A stretch of DNA of 64,000 bases from Oribacterium sp. oral taxon 078 str. F0262 (GTDB lineage Bacteria > Bacillota > Clostridia > Lachnospirales > Lachnospiraceae): NCBI RefSeq assembly GCF_000160135.1, contig NZ_GG729934.1, forward strand, positions 4,499 through 68,498. Reading direction: 5' to 3'. Below the pieces are notes generated by a model. It saw nothing but the letters and a program-made list of their open reading frames with translations. It ran no database searches and was not told the DNA's origin. Positions 25,586 through 34,904 of this stretch are shown piece after piece (within the stretch, counting starts at the first letter, position 1; the number at the start of each line of letters is the position of its first letter). A program made the translations under genes and the position numbers.

Positions 25586-27193
25586 TTGATCAGACTGGAA
25601 CTGGATGAGGCGGCCGCGCCCTTTGAGGCGGAGCTCAGGGAGCTCTGCAAGGCCTTTTTTCCGGGCGAGGATTTCGAGATCCATACCCCGGAAGGGGTGC
25701 ATTTTTCAGAGAGGACGGGGGAGGAGAGCCCGCTCAGGCTCTCTCTCAATGTGCCGGGGGCGAGTCTTTCGCTTTGCGGCAGCCGGAAAAGGGATAAGTC
25801 GATCCTGAAGGCCTGGCTCTACCAAAAGCTTTCCAAGCTCTGCCAGAGGGAGCTCCCCTGGGGGGACCTCACCGGAATCCGGCCGGTCTCCCTCGCGAGC
25901 CAAAGGCTCTCCCGGGCGGAGAGAATCCTTGCGAGAAGGCTCACGGAGCGGGAGCTCAAGGAGCTTTCGGAGGAGCTTCGCTCCGAGTATCTCCTCTCGG
26001 AGGAGAAGCTTCGGCTCATGATGGAGATCGCGGGGAGGGAGAGCAGGACTCTGGATCGGATCTGGGAGAAGACGGGAAGAAGCTTCCGGGAGGGCTTCAG
26101 CCTCTACGTCGGGATTCCCTTCTGCCCGACGCGCTGTCTCTACTGCTCCTTTCTCTCGAATCCCATCTCCCTTTGGGAGAAGAGGATCGGGGACTACCTT
26201 GACTGCTTAAGGCGGGAGATCCGCGCGGCCATGGAGGAGATGTCGGCGCAGGGGAAACATCTGCAGACGGTCTATGTCGGGGGAGGGACGCCGACGGCGC
26301 TTCCGGAGAGATGGCTTTCCGCCTTGATGGAGACCCTCCGGGAGGAATGTTTTTGTCATCCGATGACGGAGCTCTGCGAGTTCACCGTGGAGGCGGGAAG
26401 GCCGGATTCTTTGAACCGGGAGAAGCTTCAGATCCTAAAGGATGCCGGGGCGGACAGAATCTCTGTGAATCCGCAGAGCTTTCGCCAGGAGACGCTGGAT
26501 CTCATCGGGCGGAGACACACGGCGGAGGATGTCCGCTCCGCCTTCTCTATGGCGCGGGATGCAGGCTTTTCGGATATCAATATGGATCTCATCATGGGGC
26601 TCCCCGGAGAGGGGCTTTCTGAAGTCACAGAGACGCTCTCCGAGACGGCGCGCCTTGCCCCGGACAGCCTGACGGTGCACTCTCTCGCTGTGAAGAGAGC
26701 GGCGAGGCTCCGCGAGGAAAAGCCGCTCTGGGACCAGGTCTACCGCGCGGGGGCAGACAGTACGCTCTATCGGGAGAGCCTGAACGAGAGGGAGAGAAAT
26801 CCCCTTTGCCGCTTCCCGGAGGGGGAGGGGCTTTCCCGGAAGCTCTGCCTTATGAGTGAGATGGAGCGGATGATGAAGGCTGCGGAGTATACGGCTTCCC
26901 TCCTGGGGCTTCGCCCCTATTATCTCTACCGCCAGAAAAACATGGCCGGGAATCTGGAGAATGTCGGCTATGCTGAGCCGGGGAAGGAGTGTCTCTACAA
27001 TATTCTCATGATGGAGGAGAAGCACACGGTGATCGGCTGCGGGGCGGGGAGCGCGACAAAGCGGATCCTTCCGGATGGCCGGAGGGAGCGCTGTGACAAT
27101 GGAAAGGACATCAAATATTATTTCGAGAAGCTTCCGGAGCTGATCGAGAAGAAAAGAAGACTGCTCCGGGATGAGAAAGCGGAGGGCCGCTGA
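25586..27193 (+). CDS. hemZ: Anaerobic coproporphyrinogen dehydrogenase-like radical SAM protein HemZ
   Basis: A 535-aa protein with a HemZ-specific N-terminal domain (about 1-165) and a radical SAM domain carrying GIPFCPTRCLYCSF, Cys179, Cys183 and Cys186 as 4Fe-4S ligands. Other blocks are YVGGGTPTALPERW, FTVEAGRPDS, RISVNPQSF and DINMDLIMGLPGE, then a C-terminal PYYLYRQKNMAGNLENVGY block of the HemN/HemZ family. Whether HemZ proteins oxidise coproporphyrinogen in Clostridia lacking a full heme pathway is unsettled. Translation starts at a TTG at 25586 with AGAGGAG before it. No other heme synthesis gene is in the window, but a heme uptake locus is. Confidence 0.9.
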   Translation: MIRLELDEAAAPFEAELRELCKAFFPGEDFEIHTPEGVHFSERTGEESPLRLSLNVPGASLSLCGSRKRDKSILKAWLYQKLSKLCQRELPWGDLTGIRPVSLASQRLSRAERILARRLTERELKELSEELRSEYLLSEEKLRLMMEIAGRESRTLDRIWEKTGRSFREGFSLYVGIPFCPTRCLYCSFLSNPISLWEKRIGDYLDCLRREIRAAMEEMSAQGKHLQTVYVGGGTPTALPERWLSALMETLREECFCHPMTELCEFTVEAGRPDSLNREKLQILKDAGADRISVNPQSFRQETLDLIGRRHTAEDVRSAFSMARDAGFSDINMDLIMGLPGEGLSEVTETLSETARLAPDSLTVHSLAVKRAARLREEKPLWDQVYRAGADSTLYRESLNERERNPLCRFPEGEGLSRKLCLMSEMERMMKAAEYTASLLGLRPYYLYRQKNMAGNLENVGYAEPGKECLYNILMMEEKHTVIGCGAGSATKRILPDGRRERCDNGKDIKYYFEKLPELIEKKRRLLRDEKAEGR

Positions 27194-27209
27194 GCGGCGG
27201 GAGGGGGCT

Positions 27210-29825
27210 ATGATCTGTCCGAATTGCGGGAAGGAGAATCCAAAGGGAGTTCGCTTCTGCGGATATTGCGGGAGGGAGATTTCAGAGAAGGAGGGCGGGG
27301 GCGCTGTTCCCCCCTCCTCCCCGGAGGAGGGAGGGGGAGGAAGGATCGTAAAGCTTCTCTCTTTGCTGATCCTCATGCTCCTGGTATTTTTCTCCGTCTT
27401 CTTCTTTCTTTCGACAAGGCCGGAGAACCGCTCCCGCCGCTACCTTCGTCTGGGACAGCATGAATTTGAGAAGGGGGACTATGAGAATGCGGTTCTTCAT
27501 CTGAAAAAGGCGGCGGAGCTCGCCCCGAAGAACGCCGCGGCCTGGGTCCGCCTTGCGAGAGCCTGTCGGGAGCTGGCCCGGGAGAGCCCCAAAGAGGAGC
27601 AGAGGAAGCTCTACCGGGAGATGCTTTCAGCCGGACAGAAGGCCTCGGAGCTAAAGGATCTTTCGGAGGCGAAGGAGCTTGTAAAGGAGGCGAAGGAGCT
27701 CCTTACGGAAGAGAAGAAGGACAAGGATGGGGGAAGCGGCGGAATGGAGAAGCTTCTCCTCCGCCCGAGCCTTCTCACGGGAATCGGGGAAAAAGAGGAA
27801 GAGGAGGAGGGCGTGCAGCCTGCCGTGCCGGAGATCCTTCCGGCCTCGGACTTTTCCAATGTGGAAAGCTTCTCCCCGGATTTCTTCGGCGAGCGGGAAA
27901 AGGAGCTTCTCCGAAAAAATCACTTTGTTGTGGAAGGGGACAGGGCAGAGGATGAGTTTTTTGTGCTCTACGAGGAAAACCGCTACAACTATATTCCGAG
28001 CTTCGTGACAGTGGACTCCATGCTCCACAGCTACCATCTCTACTTTCAGCATCTTTTGAAAAATACGGAAAAGCAGTATCTCGCTCCGCTCTTAAAGGAG
28101 CTCAGCCTTCGCATGGAGAAAAAGAGCGCGGAGAATTACCGGGCTCTGATCGGGACGGACTGGGAGGATGCCGCGCTTCGGAATGTCTATCTCTTTGAGA
28201 TGGGAGCGGAGCTTCTGGGGGAGAGTCCCGGAGGAGACTTAAGTGGAGAGGCGGAGAAGGCATTAAAGGCGGAGAGAGCACGCATTGAAGCGGGAGACTC
28301 CTCCTCCGAAGCATCCTATCTCACGGGGCAGCTTGAGGATTATGGACAGTATAAGGTCCGGGGATATTATGAGGGGGATCCGGAGCTCTCCCGCTATTTT
28401 CGCGCGATGATGTGGTATGGAAGGATGAACTTCTCCCAGCATGAGGAGGAGCTGGACCGCGCTGCGCTCCTTCTGACGCTGTCTCTTGAGGGAGAGGAGA
28501 AGGAGGACTGGGAGAAGATCTACCGTGTGACCGCCTTCTTTGCGGGGGAGAGCGATGACAACGGCTATTACGAGTACAGGCCGCTGCTGGAGGAGGCCTA
28601 CGGGGGAGTGCCGGAGCTCTCCTCTCTGATCGAAGACAAGAAGGCCTGGGAGCGCTTTCATTCTCTCACGGGAGAGCTGGGAGCGCCGAAGATCCAATTC
28701 TTTTCGGAGGGCTCCGACGCATCCTACGAGGGGGATGTCTCGTTTCGCTTTATGGGGCAGCGCTTCAGCATTGACAGCGCGGTCTTTCAGGATCTCATCT
28801 ATGACAGCGTCCTCGAAAACTCCAAAGGGGAGAAGCGCTTCCTCCCCTCCGGTCTTGACATTCCCTCCGCCTTTGGCTCGGACAGCGCGCTTAAGATCCT
28901 GGAGGATTCCGGGCAGAGCGATTTCTCGGGCTACTCGGAGAATATGGAGGGGATCCGCTCAAAGCTTTCGGAGCTTCCGAAGGAGTTCTGGGAGCGGAGC
29001 CTCTACAATCGCTGGCTCTACAGTATAAGGCCTCTGACAGAGGAGAGGGGGAAGGGCTATCCCCTCTTTATGCAAAGCTCGGAGTGGGACAAGAAAAAGC
29101 TCCAGAGCTTTCTCGGAAGTTATGCGGAACTAAAGCACGATACCATACTCTACTCGAAGCAGGCCATCGCGGAGATGGGGGGAGACGATCCGATGCCCTT
29201 GGATGACAGGGGCTATGTGGAGCCGGAGCCGGAGCTTTGGTCCCGGCTCTACCGCCTCGCGGAGTCCAGCGGAGAGGGACTTTCCGCCCTCTCTCTCCTC
29301 TCGGAGGAGGACAGAAAGAACCTGGAGCTTCTGAAGGGACTGATCGGACAGCTTCGGGATATCTCGGTAAAGGAGCTTAAGAATCAGGCTCTGAGCGAGG
29401 AGGATTATAAGCTGATCCGGGGATACGGAGGCAATATCGAGCACTTCTGGCAGGAGGTCAATCGGGGCGCTGCGGGGGGAGAGAGCCTTTTGGCGAGGGA
29501 GTTCCCCGCAGCTGTCATCGCGGACATCGCATCCTCCCCGGACGGCTCCTGCCTGGAGGCCGGAACCGGAAGATGCGCCGAGATCTATGTATTGGTGCCG
29601 CTCGATGGGAAGCTCAGGATCACACGGGGCTCCGTCTACAGCTATTATGAGTTTCCGTCCGAAGAGCGCCTGACGGACAGCCGCTGGCGGGAGATGCTGG
29701 GGATTCAGACGCAGGGACTCGGCGAGAGTGAGGCCGCGGATCTGAAGCAGCCGGACTGGACCTACAGCTTCACAGAGAGAGCGAAGGAGGATGAAGAGAA
29801 GGATCATCCGGGCAGTGTCGGATGA
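27210..29825 (+). CDS. Zinc-ribbon membrane protein with DUF3160 domain
   Basis: An 871-aa protein. Residues 1-22 form a zinc ribbon (CPNCGKENPKGVRFCGYCG), then a low-complexity linker, one membrane helix (about 44-66), a TPR-like helical region (about 72-165; GQHEFEKGDYENAVLHLKKA) and a large DUF3160 domain (about 215-860; YIPSFVTVDSMLHSYHLYFQ is its hallmark). DUF3160 proteins are large secreted proteins of unknown function. The membrane helix places the ribbon inside and the domain outside the cell. The start at 27210 with GGGAGGGG fits; an upstream in-frame start overlaps hemZ. Its stop overlaps the next start (ATGA), so the two are co-translated. Confidence 0.8.
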   Translation: MICPNCGKENPKGVRFCGYCGREISEKEGGGAVPPSSPEEGGGGRIVKLLSLLILMLLVFFSVFFFLSTRPENRSRRYLRLGQHEFEKGDYENAVLHLKKAAELAPKNAAAWVRLARACRELARESPKEEQRKLYREMLSAGQKASELKDLSEAKELVKEAKELLTEEKKDKDGGSGGMEKLLLRPSLLTGIGEKEEEEEGVQPAVPEILPASDFSNVESFSPDFFGEREKELLRKNHFVVEGDRAEDEFFVLYEENRYNYIPSFVTVDSMLHSYHLYFQHLLKNTEKQYLAPLLKELSLRMEKKSAENYRALIGTDWEDAALRNVYLFEMGAELLGESPGGDLSGEAEKALKAERARIEAGDSSSEASYLTGQLEDYGQYKVRGYYEGDPELSRYFRAMMWYGRMNFSQHEEELDRAALLLTLSLEGEEKEDWEKIYRVTAFFAGESDDNGYYEYRPLLEEAYGGVPELSSLIEDKKAWERFHSLTGELGAPKIQFFSEGSDASYEGDVSFRFMGQRFSIDSAVFQDLIYDSVLENSKGEKRFLPSGLDIPSAFGSDSALKILEDSGQSDFSGYSENMEGIRSKLSELPKEFWERSLYNRWLYSIRPLTEERGKGYPLFMQSSEWDKKKLQSFLGSYAELKHDTILYSKQAIAEMGGDDPMPLDDRGYVEPEPELWSRLYRLAESSGEGLSALSLLSEEDRKNLELLKGLIGQLRDISVKELKNQALSEEDYKLIRGYGGNIEHFWQEVNRGAAGGESLLAREFPAAVIADIASSPDGSCLEAGTGRCAEIYVLVPLDGKLRITRGSVYSYYEFPSEERLTDSRWREMLGIQTQGLGESEAADLKQPDWTYSFTERAKEDEEKDHPGSVG

Positions 29826-31567
29826 GGGAGAAGGGGAAGAGAATCCGGCTTTTTCTCCTGCTTCTCTCTGCACTGACGGTGCTGATCCTTCTCCATCTCT
29901 TCAGGGCTCTCCCTCCTGCGGGACCTTGTCATAGGGAGAGGGAGGAGAGCGTAGAGCTTCCGGATCATTCGGAGGGAAAGGCCCTTCTTCTCCGCGGGGC
30001 TTTTTCCCTGCGGGGGAAGGAGAAGATCCTTTTTCGGACGGGGAGGGGCTGGAGGGTCTCTGACTTTTTGATCCGGGATATCGACCGGGACGGGAAAAAG
30101 GAGCTTCTCCTCCTTCTTTGGAAGAGGGGGAGCTACGGGCCGGACCGCCCCTATTGGGTCAGGAAAAATGACAGGCGCCTTTCCCAGCATATCTTTATCT
30201 ACCGCTTTGAGGAGGAGCGCCTTAAGCCGATCTGGATGTCCTCCGCGCTCGGGATGAATATCAAAGACTGGTCCCTTTCCCGGGACGCTGTGCTTTGCCT
30301 TGTGACAAAGGGGGGGAGGAAGAGCTTCTGGGTCTACCGAGGCTTTGGCTTAAAGGAGTACACGGCGGAGGGGGAAGAGCGAAAGAAAAGCGTCGTCCGC
30401 CTCTTTGCCGCAGGGGATGTGATCCTGCACCGCGGAATCCTGAGGGCCTGCTTTGAGCCGCGCACCAAAGGCTATGACTTTCGCCCGCTTTACCGCCATG
30501 TCAGGGAAAAGATCCGGCGCTTTGACCTTTCCATCGTCAATCAGGAGACGATCCTCACGGAGGACCCGGCAAGGTACGGCGATTACCCCCGCTTCGGCAC
30601 GCCGATCGCGGCCGGGGATTCCCTCCGGAATGCAGGATTCAATGTCGTAACTGCCGCGACGAATCACGCTTTCGATCAGGGGGAGCAGGGGATATGGGAT
30701 ACGCTTTCGTATTGGGAGAAGCATCCGGAGGTCAGGCTGCTCGGCTTAAACGGATCGGAGCGGGAAAGGGAGGAGATCCCCTATCTCAGAAAGAACGGGA
30801 TCTGCTTTGCGCTCTTTAACGCAAGCTATGGTCTGAATGATCTCCGGCTCCCGAAGGGAAAGGAGTGGATGGTGAACCTTCTCTCGGAGAAGGAGCTTCT
30901 CCTTTCGCAGCTTCGGGAGGCGGAGGAGAAGGCGGATTTCAGCATCTGCCTTCTCCATATCGGAGAGGAATATGTATCGAAGCCGGACGAAGAGGAGCGA
31001 AGGCTCATAGAGGAGCTCTGCTCTGCCGGGGCCGACCTCATCCTCTGTACGCACAGCCATGTCGTCGGACCGGTGGAGAAGCTGGAGCTTCCGGACGGAA
31101 AAGCTGCGCTGGTCTACTATGGCCTTGGTAATTTTCTCTCGAATCAGACCAGGATAGAGACGGTACTGGGCGGCGCGGCGGAGCTTCTGATCGAAAAGCA
31201 AGAGGGGAGGGACGGGAGGACAGAGACCGGAATATCCGATTACCGCTTTCTCCCGGTCTTTTGCCACTGGGGGAAGGGAAAGACGGAGAGCTGGTTTCTC
31301 TCGGATTATCCGGAGGAGCTCTTCGAAAGCCACTTTCTCTATGAGGGATCAAGAGAGCTTGACAGGGCCTCTCTCAGAGCACTCTTTCTGCGGGAGAGCG
31401 GGCTTTCCGAGGAGAGGACCCGGCCGCTTCCCGCCCTTCCTCTGACTCCTCCCGGAAGGGGCGGAGCTCTTTCGTCCCTGTCCTTCTTTGGAGGAGAGCT
31501 CCGGGAATTTCTCTTACGGGAAATCCTGCCGCACAGTCCGGGAGCGGATCCCGGCGCGAAGCCATGA
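29822..31567 (+). CDS. CapA-type extracellular phosphoesterase-fold protein
   Basis: A 581-aa membrane-anchored protein: N-terminal helix (about 8-26), an FG-GAP-like stretch (about 75-105; DFLIRDIDRDGKKELLLLLW) and a CapA/PgsA poly-gamma-glutamate-type domain (about 190-460; LFAAGDVILHRGI, DLSIVNQETIL, NVVTAATNHAFDQGEQGIWD, LHIGEEY, CTHSHVVGPVE, YYGLGNFLSNQ). These motifs bind two metals in the calcineurin-like fold. The family acts on capsule or wall polymers, but no other capsule gene is here. It is coupled by ATGA to the DUF3160 gene, suggesting a shared surface function. Confidence 0.82.
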   Translation: MREKGKRIRLFLLLLSALTVLILLHLFRALPPAGPCHREREESVELPDHSEGKALLLRGAFSLRGKEKILFRTGRGWRVSDFLIRDIDRDGKKELLLLLWKRGSYGPDRPYWVRKNDRRLSQHIFIYRFEEERLKPIWMSSALGMNIKDWSLSRDAVLCLVTKGGRKSFWVYRGFGLKEYTAEGEERKKSVVRLFAAGDVILHRGILRACFEPRTKGYDFRPLYRHVREKIRRFDLSIVNQETILTEDPARYGDYPRFGTPIAAGDSLRNAGFNVVTAATNHAFDQGEQGIWDTLSYWEKHPEVRLLGLNGSEREREEIPYLRKNGICFALFNASYGLNDLRLPKGKEWMVNLLSEKELLLSQLREAEEKADFSICLLHIGEEYVSKPDEEERRLIEELCSAGADLILCTHSHVVGPVEKLELPDGKAALVYYGLGNFLSNQTRIETVLGGAAELLIEKQEGRDGRTETGISDYRFLPVFCHWGKGKTESWFLSDYPEELFESHFLYEGSRELDRASLRALFLRESGLSEERTRPLPALPLTPPGRGGALSSLSFFGGELREFLLREILPHSPGADPGAKP

Positions 31568-31608
31568 TTTTTTTTATGGAAGCCATGACTTTACCTGTTC
31601 TATCGCCA

Positions 31609-31637
31609 TTGCAAATTTTCGGAAGGAATACTATTAT
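31609..31637 (+). promoter_or_regulatory. Promoter of ldh
   Basis: TTGCAA (31609-31614) and TATTAT (31632-31637), 17 bases apart, about 95 bases upstream of the ldh start. Confidence 0.6.
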
Positions 31638-31732
31638 GGTATCGGCATCTGCTCCGCGGGAGATTGCCCTTCCCCGGAAAGGGGGAAGAGGCAGGGGCGC
31701 GAAGTCTGACTGTATGGGAAAGGAAGGCAGAA

Positions 31733-32686
31733 ATGGCGGAAGTAAATGACAGGAAGGTTGCGATTATCGGCTGCGGATTCGTGGGATCGAGCTCGGCCTT
31801 TGCCCTGATGCAAAGCGGTCTTTTCTCTGAGATGGTGCTGATCGACGCGGATCAGGACCGAGCAGAGGGAGAGGCACTGGACATCAGCCATGGGCTTCCT
31901 TTTGCAAAGCCGATGAAGATTTATGCCGGTTCCTACAACGATATCGTGGATGCGGCCATCATCGTGATTACGGCGGGTGCCGGTCAGAAGCCGGGGGAGA
32001 CGAGGCTGGACCTCGTGAAGAAGAATGTCGGGATCTTTAAGTCCATCATTCCGGAGATCAAGAAGAGAGACTGCGGCGGGATCCTGCTCATTGTCGCAAA
32101 TCCGGTAGACATCCTGACCTATGCGGCGGCGAAGCTGAGCGGTTTCCCGGAGAACCGGGTCTTTGGCTCCGGCACGGTGCTGGATTCCGCAAGACTCAAG
32201 TATCTCCTCGGGGAGCATCTCTCCATTGACAACCGAAGCGTGCACGCCTTCATCATCGGAGAGCACGGGGACAGCGAGATCGCGGCCTGGAGCAGCGCGA
32301 ATGTATCCGGGATTCCGCTCCGGGATTTCTGTGAGATGCGGGGCTTCTACCAGCATGAGGAGAGCATGCGGAAGATCGCGGAGGATGTGAAGAACAGCGC
32401 CTACGAGATCATCGCGAAAAAGCATGCCACCTACTACGGAATTGCGATGTCGGTCAGAAGAATCTGCGAGGCCATCATCCGGGATGAAAAGTCGATCCTC
32501 CCGGTCTCCAGCATCCAGCATGGAGAATACGGGATCGAGGGGGTTTCTCTCAGCATGCCCGCTATCGTCGGGAGAGACGGCGTCGAGAGGGATGTCCCGA
32601 TTGAGCTCAATGAGGCGGAGAAGGAGGCACTCCGGAAGTCCGCGGAGACCTTGAAGGATGTCCTGGAAAATTCCGCGGGGCTGTAA
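31733..32686 (+). CDS. ldh: L-lactate dehydrogenase
   Basis: A 317-aa NAD-dependent LDH. The Rossmann start VAIIGCGFVGSSSAFAL, the substrate loop AGAGQKPGETRLDL (Gln at the LDH/MDH-discriminating position, so lactate rather than malate), NPVDILTY, GSGTVLDSARLKYLLG and the catalytic GEHGDSE are all present. It reduces pyruvate to L-lactate to regenerate NAD. AGGAAGG lies 5 bases before the ATG; the longer in-frame start at 31664 is not supported by a ribosome site. Confidence 0.95.
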   Translation: MAEVNDRKVAIIGCGFVGSSSAFALMQSGLFSEMVLIDADQDRAEGEALDISHGLPFAKPMKIYAGSYNDIVDAAIIVITAGAGQKPGETRLDLVKKNVGIFKSIIPEIKKRDCGGILLIVANPVDILTYAAAKLSGFPENRVFGSGTVLDSARLKYLLGEHLSIDNRSVHAFIIGEHGDSEIAAWSSANVSGIPLRDFCEMRGFYQHEESMRKIAEDVKNSAYEIIAKKHATYYGIAMSVRRICEAIIRDEKSILPVSSIQHGEYGIEGVSLSMPAIVGRDGVERDVPIELNEAEKEALRKSAETLKDVLENSAGL

Positions 32687-32810
32687 TAAAAACTCTCAAA
32701 AACGGAATTTTTCGGAGAGCCTTTAAAAGCGTGCCGCTTCCCTCGCGAAGACGTACGGCGGGGAGGCGGGAGAGCCGGGACAGCCGGGACAGTCGGCGGA
32801 ATCGGGACAG

Positions 32811-32846
32811 GGAAAGGAGGGTGCGGCAGTGCGCACCCTCCTTTCC
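32811..32846 (+). terminator. Long perfect hairpin downstream of ldh
   Basis: A 14-bp perfect stem (GGAAAGGAGGGTGC at 32811-32824 with its complement at 32833-32846) closes an 8-base loop. It is followed by TATGG rather than a T-run, but the stem itself ends in CTTTCC. It probably ends ldh transcription. Confidence 0.65.
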
Positions 32847-32850
32847 TATG

Positions 32851-32952
32851 GATTGGCATTTCCTATGAAGCTATTGCCAGGTCGGCATTTCCTATGGGGC
32901 TATTGCCGGATCGGCATTTCTGATAGAGGAGCGATCCCTTGATCGACATTTT
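32851..32952 (+). repeat. Degenerate tandem repeats of about 29-31 bp
   Basis: Units starting GGCATTTCCTATG (near 32855 and 32884), GGCATTTCTGATAG (near 32913) and CGACATTTTCG (near 32944) follow each other; the first two share also GCTATTGCC. They lie between ldh and the convergent bicupin gene. Confidence 0.7.
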
Positions 32953-32976
32953 CGTACTTTAAGCCGGGAGGATCGC

Positions 32977-33687
32977 TTATCCGAGGCTTAAGAGAAGGGC
33001 CATCTTAAAACGCCCCTTCGCCTTTACGAAGTGCCTCCCGTTTTTTGCGAAGTGGAAGCTCTCTCCCTCGGAAATCTCCTGCTCCCTTCCCTCATAGCCG
33101 ATGACGGCCCTTCCCTCCAGGGCGAAGACGAGAGCCTCTCCCGGCGCGGAGTGCTCGGAGAGGCCTGTGCCCTCATCGAAGCTCATGAGGACAAATTTCA
33201 TCCTTTCCTCATCCAGGAGATCGAGATTCACGATCTTTCCGTCCTGGTAGGGGAGGAGGTCCTTGAGCTTGAAAACTTCACCTGCTTTTACGACTGCATT
33301 CATGGCGCTTTCCTTTCTGAAATTAAATTCCAAATAGACGCTGTCCGATCCGGCGCGCACCCCGTAGGGGGCGTATTCCCGGATCAAAAATGCTTCTCCC
33401 GGGGAGAGGGACCAGCGGCTTTTGTCCGTCTTGAAAACTTCGATCTCTCCTTTGAGGAGATAGAGGAGCTTCGGATAGTCATAGCTCTCCGCACTGATGC
33501 TGGTACCGGATGCGAGGGAGAAGCTGATGAGAGAATATCCGTTTTCTCCGAAGAGCTCACCCGATACGGTGCAGCCTGGGATCACCGGGTTTTCCGACAG
33601 GAAATCAAAGACCTCTCCCGCCTTTACACGGACTCCCCGTCCTTCCTTCTTCTCTTCTCTTCCTTCTTCTTTTCTTTCTTTCTCCAT
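32977..33687 (-). CDS. Bicupin protein
   Basis: A 236-aa protein with two cupin domains (about residues 45-125 and 150-232). Each has a jelly-roll pattern ending in a PGEAFLI or EGESFHF type motif 2, and the second contains SEHSAPGEALVFALEGRAVI. The first domain has lost most metal-binding histidines; the second keeps His residues that could bind a metal. Substrate unknown. The N-terminal 18 residues are very rich in Glu/Lys, so the true start could be a little downstream. It is convergent with ldh and divergent from nth. Confidence 0.75.
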   Translation of the reverse strand: MEKERKEEGREEKKEGRGVRVKAGEVFDFLSENPVIPGCTVSGELFGENGYSLISFSLASGTSISAESYDYPKLLYLLKGEIEVFKTDKSRWSLSPGEAFLIREYAPYGVRAGSDSVYLEFNFRKESAMNAVVKAGEVFKLKDLLPYQDGKIVNLDLLDEERMKFVLMSFDEGTGLSEHSAPGEALVFALEGRAVIGYEGREQEISEGESFHFAKNGRHFVKAKGRFKMALLLSLG

Positions 33688-33881
33688 ATAGAAGCACCTG
33701 CCTTGTTTAAAGATCAGCGATAGGATAAGATGAAGTATACTGTAACTCTGCCTAGCCTTAGTATAGAGAAAAAGAGAAGAAGAACTGTTGCAAATATCAC
33801 AAAATGCGGCGCTCCCCTCTGTGATTTCCCGGTGGAGGCGGGGGAGGGGATCCGCGATGACGGAAAGGAGTCTGTCTTAAT

Positions 33882-34577
33882 ATGGCTGTAAAATCAAAGG
33901 AGAAGGAGATGGAGGAGGAGAGAGAGGAGGGGGAGCGCAGGCAGCTCGCGCTTTCTGTGATCGAACGCCTGAAGGAGCTCTATCCGGATACCCGATGTAC
34001 GCTTTCCTACCGGGATGCCTGGCAGCTTCTCATCAGCGTGCGCCTCGCGGCGCAGTGCACCGATCTCCGCGTCGATCAGGTCACGCCGAAGCTCTATGAG
34101 AAATTCCCCACGGTGGAGGCCATCGCGGCGGCTTCCCCGGAGGAGATCGAGGAGATCGTCCGTCCCTGCGGTCTTGGGCGCAGCAAGGCGAGGGATATCT
34201 CCGCCTGCATGAGGATCCTCCACGAGCGTTATGAGGACAAGGTCCCGGAGGACTTCGGGGAGCTTCTCGCGCTCCCCGGTGTGGGCAGAAAGAGCGCGAA
34301 TCTCATTATGGGAGATATCTTCGGAAAGCCCGCCATCGTGACGGATACGCACTGCATCCGCCTCTCGAATCGGATCGGGCTTGTGAACGATGTGAAGGAG
34401 CCCGCCAAGGTGGAGCGGCTTCTCCGAAGGATCATCCCGCCGGAGGAAAGCAATCAGTTTTGCCACAGGATGGTGGATCACGGGAGAGCGGTCTGCACAG
34501 CCAGGAGTCCGCAGTGTGAAAAATGCACTCTCCTTACGCTCTGCCGCTTCGGAAGAGCAAGCTTTGGCATCGTCTGA
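33882..34577 (+). CDS. nth: Endonuclease III
   Basis: A 231-aa DNA glycosylase/AP lyase. It has the helix-hairpin-helix LPGVGRKSANLIMG with its catalytic Lys, the catalytic Asp in VTDTHCIRLSNRIGL, and the C-terminal 4Fe-4S motif C-x6-C-x2-C-x5-C (CTARSPQCEKCTLLTLC). It removes oxidised pyrimidines. A charged N-terminal extension of about 20 residues precedes the conserved part; AAAGGAG lies 11 bases before the ATG at 33882. Confidence 0.95.
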   Translation: MAVKSKEKEMEEEREEGERRQLALSVIERLKELYPDTRCTLSYRDAWQLLISVRLAAQCTDLRVDQVTPKLYEKFPTVEAIAAASPEEIEEIVRPCGLGRSKARDISACMRILHERYEDKVPEDFGELLALPGVGRKSANLIMGDIFGKPAIVTDTHCIRLSNRIGLVNDVKEPAKVERLLRRIIPPEESNQFCHRMVDHGRAVCTARSPQCEKCTLLTLCRFGRASFGIV

Positions 34578-34719
34578 GGGAAATCCCGGAGGAGAGGGAA
34601 AGGATTTTTCCTTTGGAAGAATTAACCTTCACCTTTCAGATTTCCAGGTGGAACTTCGAATAGCAATTAACTAAGGGATCTGGGACGGGGCCTTAGCCTT
34701 TCGGGACGGCCGGGGCGGC

Positions 34720-34748
34720 TTGCGAATTTTTAAGGGATCCGTTATACT
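34720..34748 (+). promoter_or_regulatory. Promoter of aroF-tyrS
   Basis: TTGCGA (34720-34725) and TATACT (34743-34748), 17 bases apart, 157 bases before the aroF start. Positions 34578-34719 hold nothing I can name. Confidence 0.6.
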
Positions 34749-34765
34749 TCAGTTCACAGTCTCCG

Positions 34766-34792
34766 AAGGGAGGGTTTCTTCTCTCCCTTTTG
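34766..34792 (+). terminator. Short hairpin in the aroF leader
   Basis: AAGGGAG (34766-34772) and CTCCCTT (34783-34789) form a stem followed by TTG. It lies about ten bases into the predicted transcript. An attenuation role is possible but weakly supported. Confidence 0.3.
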
Positions 34793-34904
34793 TCTCGCTC
34801 CGGCATGACAGCGATCGGGCGCTCTGCCTTCTTCTCAGCGAGGAGGGCAGGGGAGCGGGAGAGAGCGGAGAAGGATAAAAGAAAGACAGAAAGAGAAGTG
34901 CACT

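Noticed and set aside
32851-32952. CRISPR array
   Set aside because: Units are contiguous and degenerate with no unique spacers, and there are no cas genes.
34640-34700. T-box-like AGGTGGAAC upstream of aroF
   Set aside because: Only a partial match, lies upstream of the likely promoter, and lacks the rest of the T-box leader.
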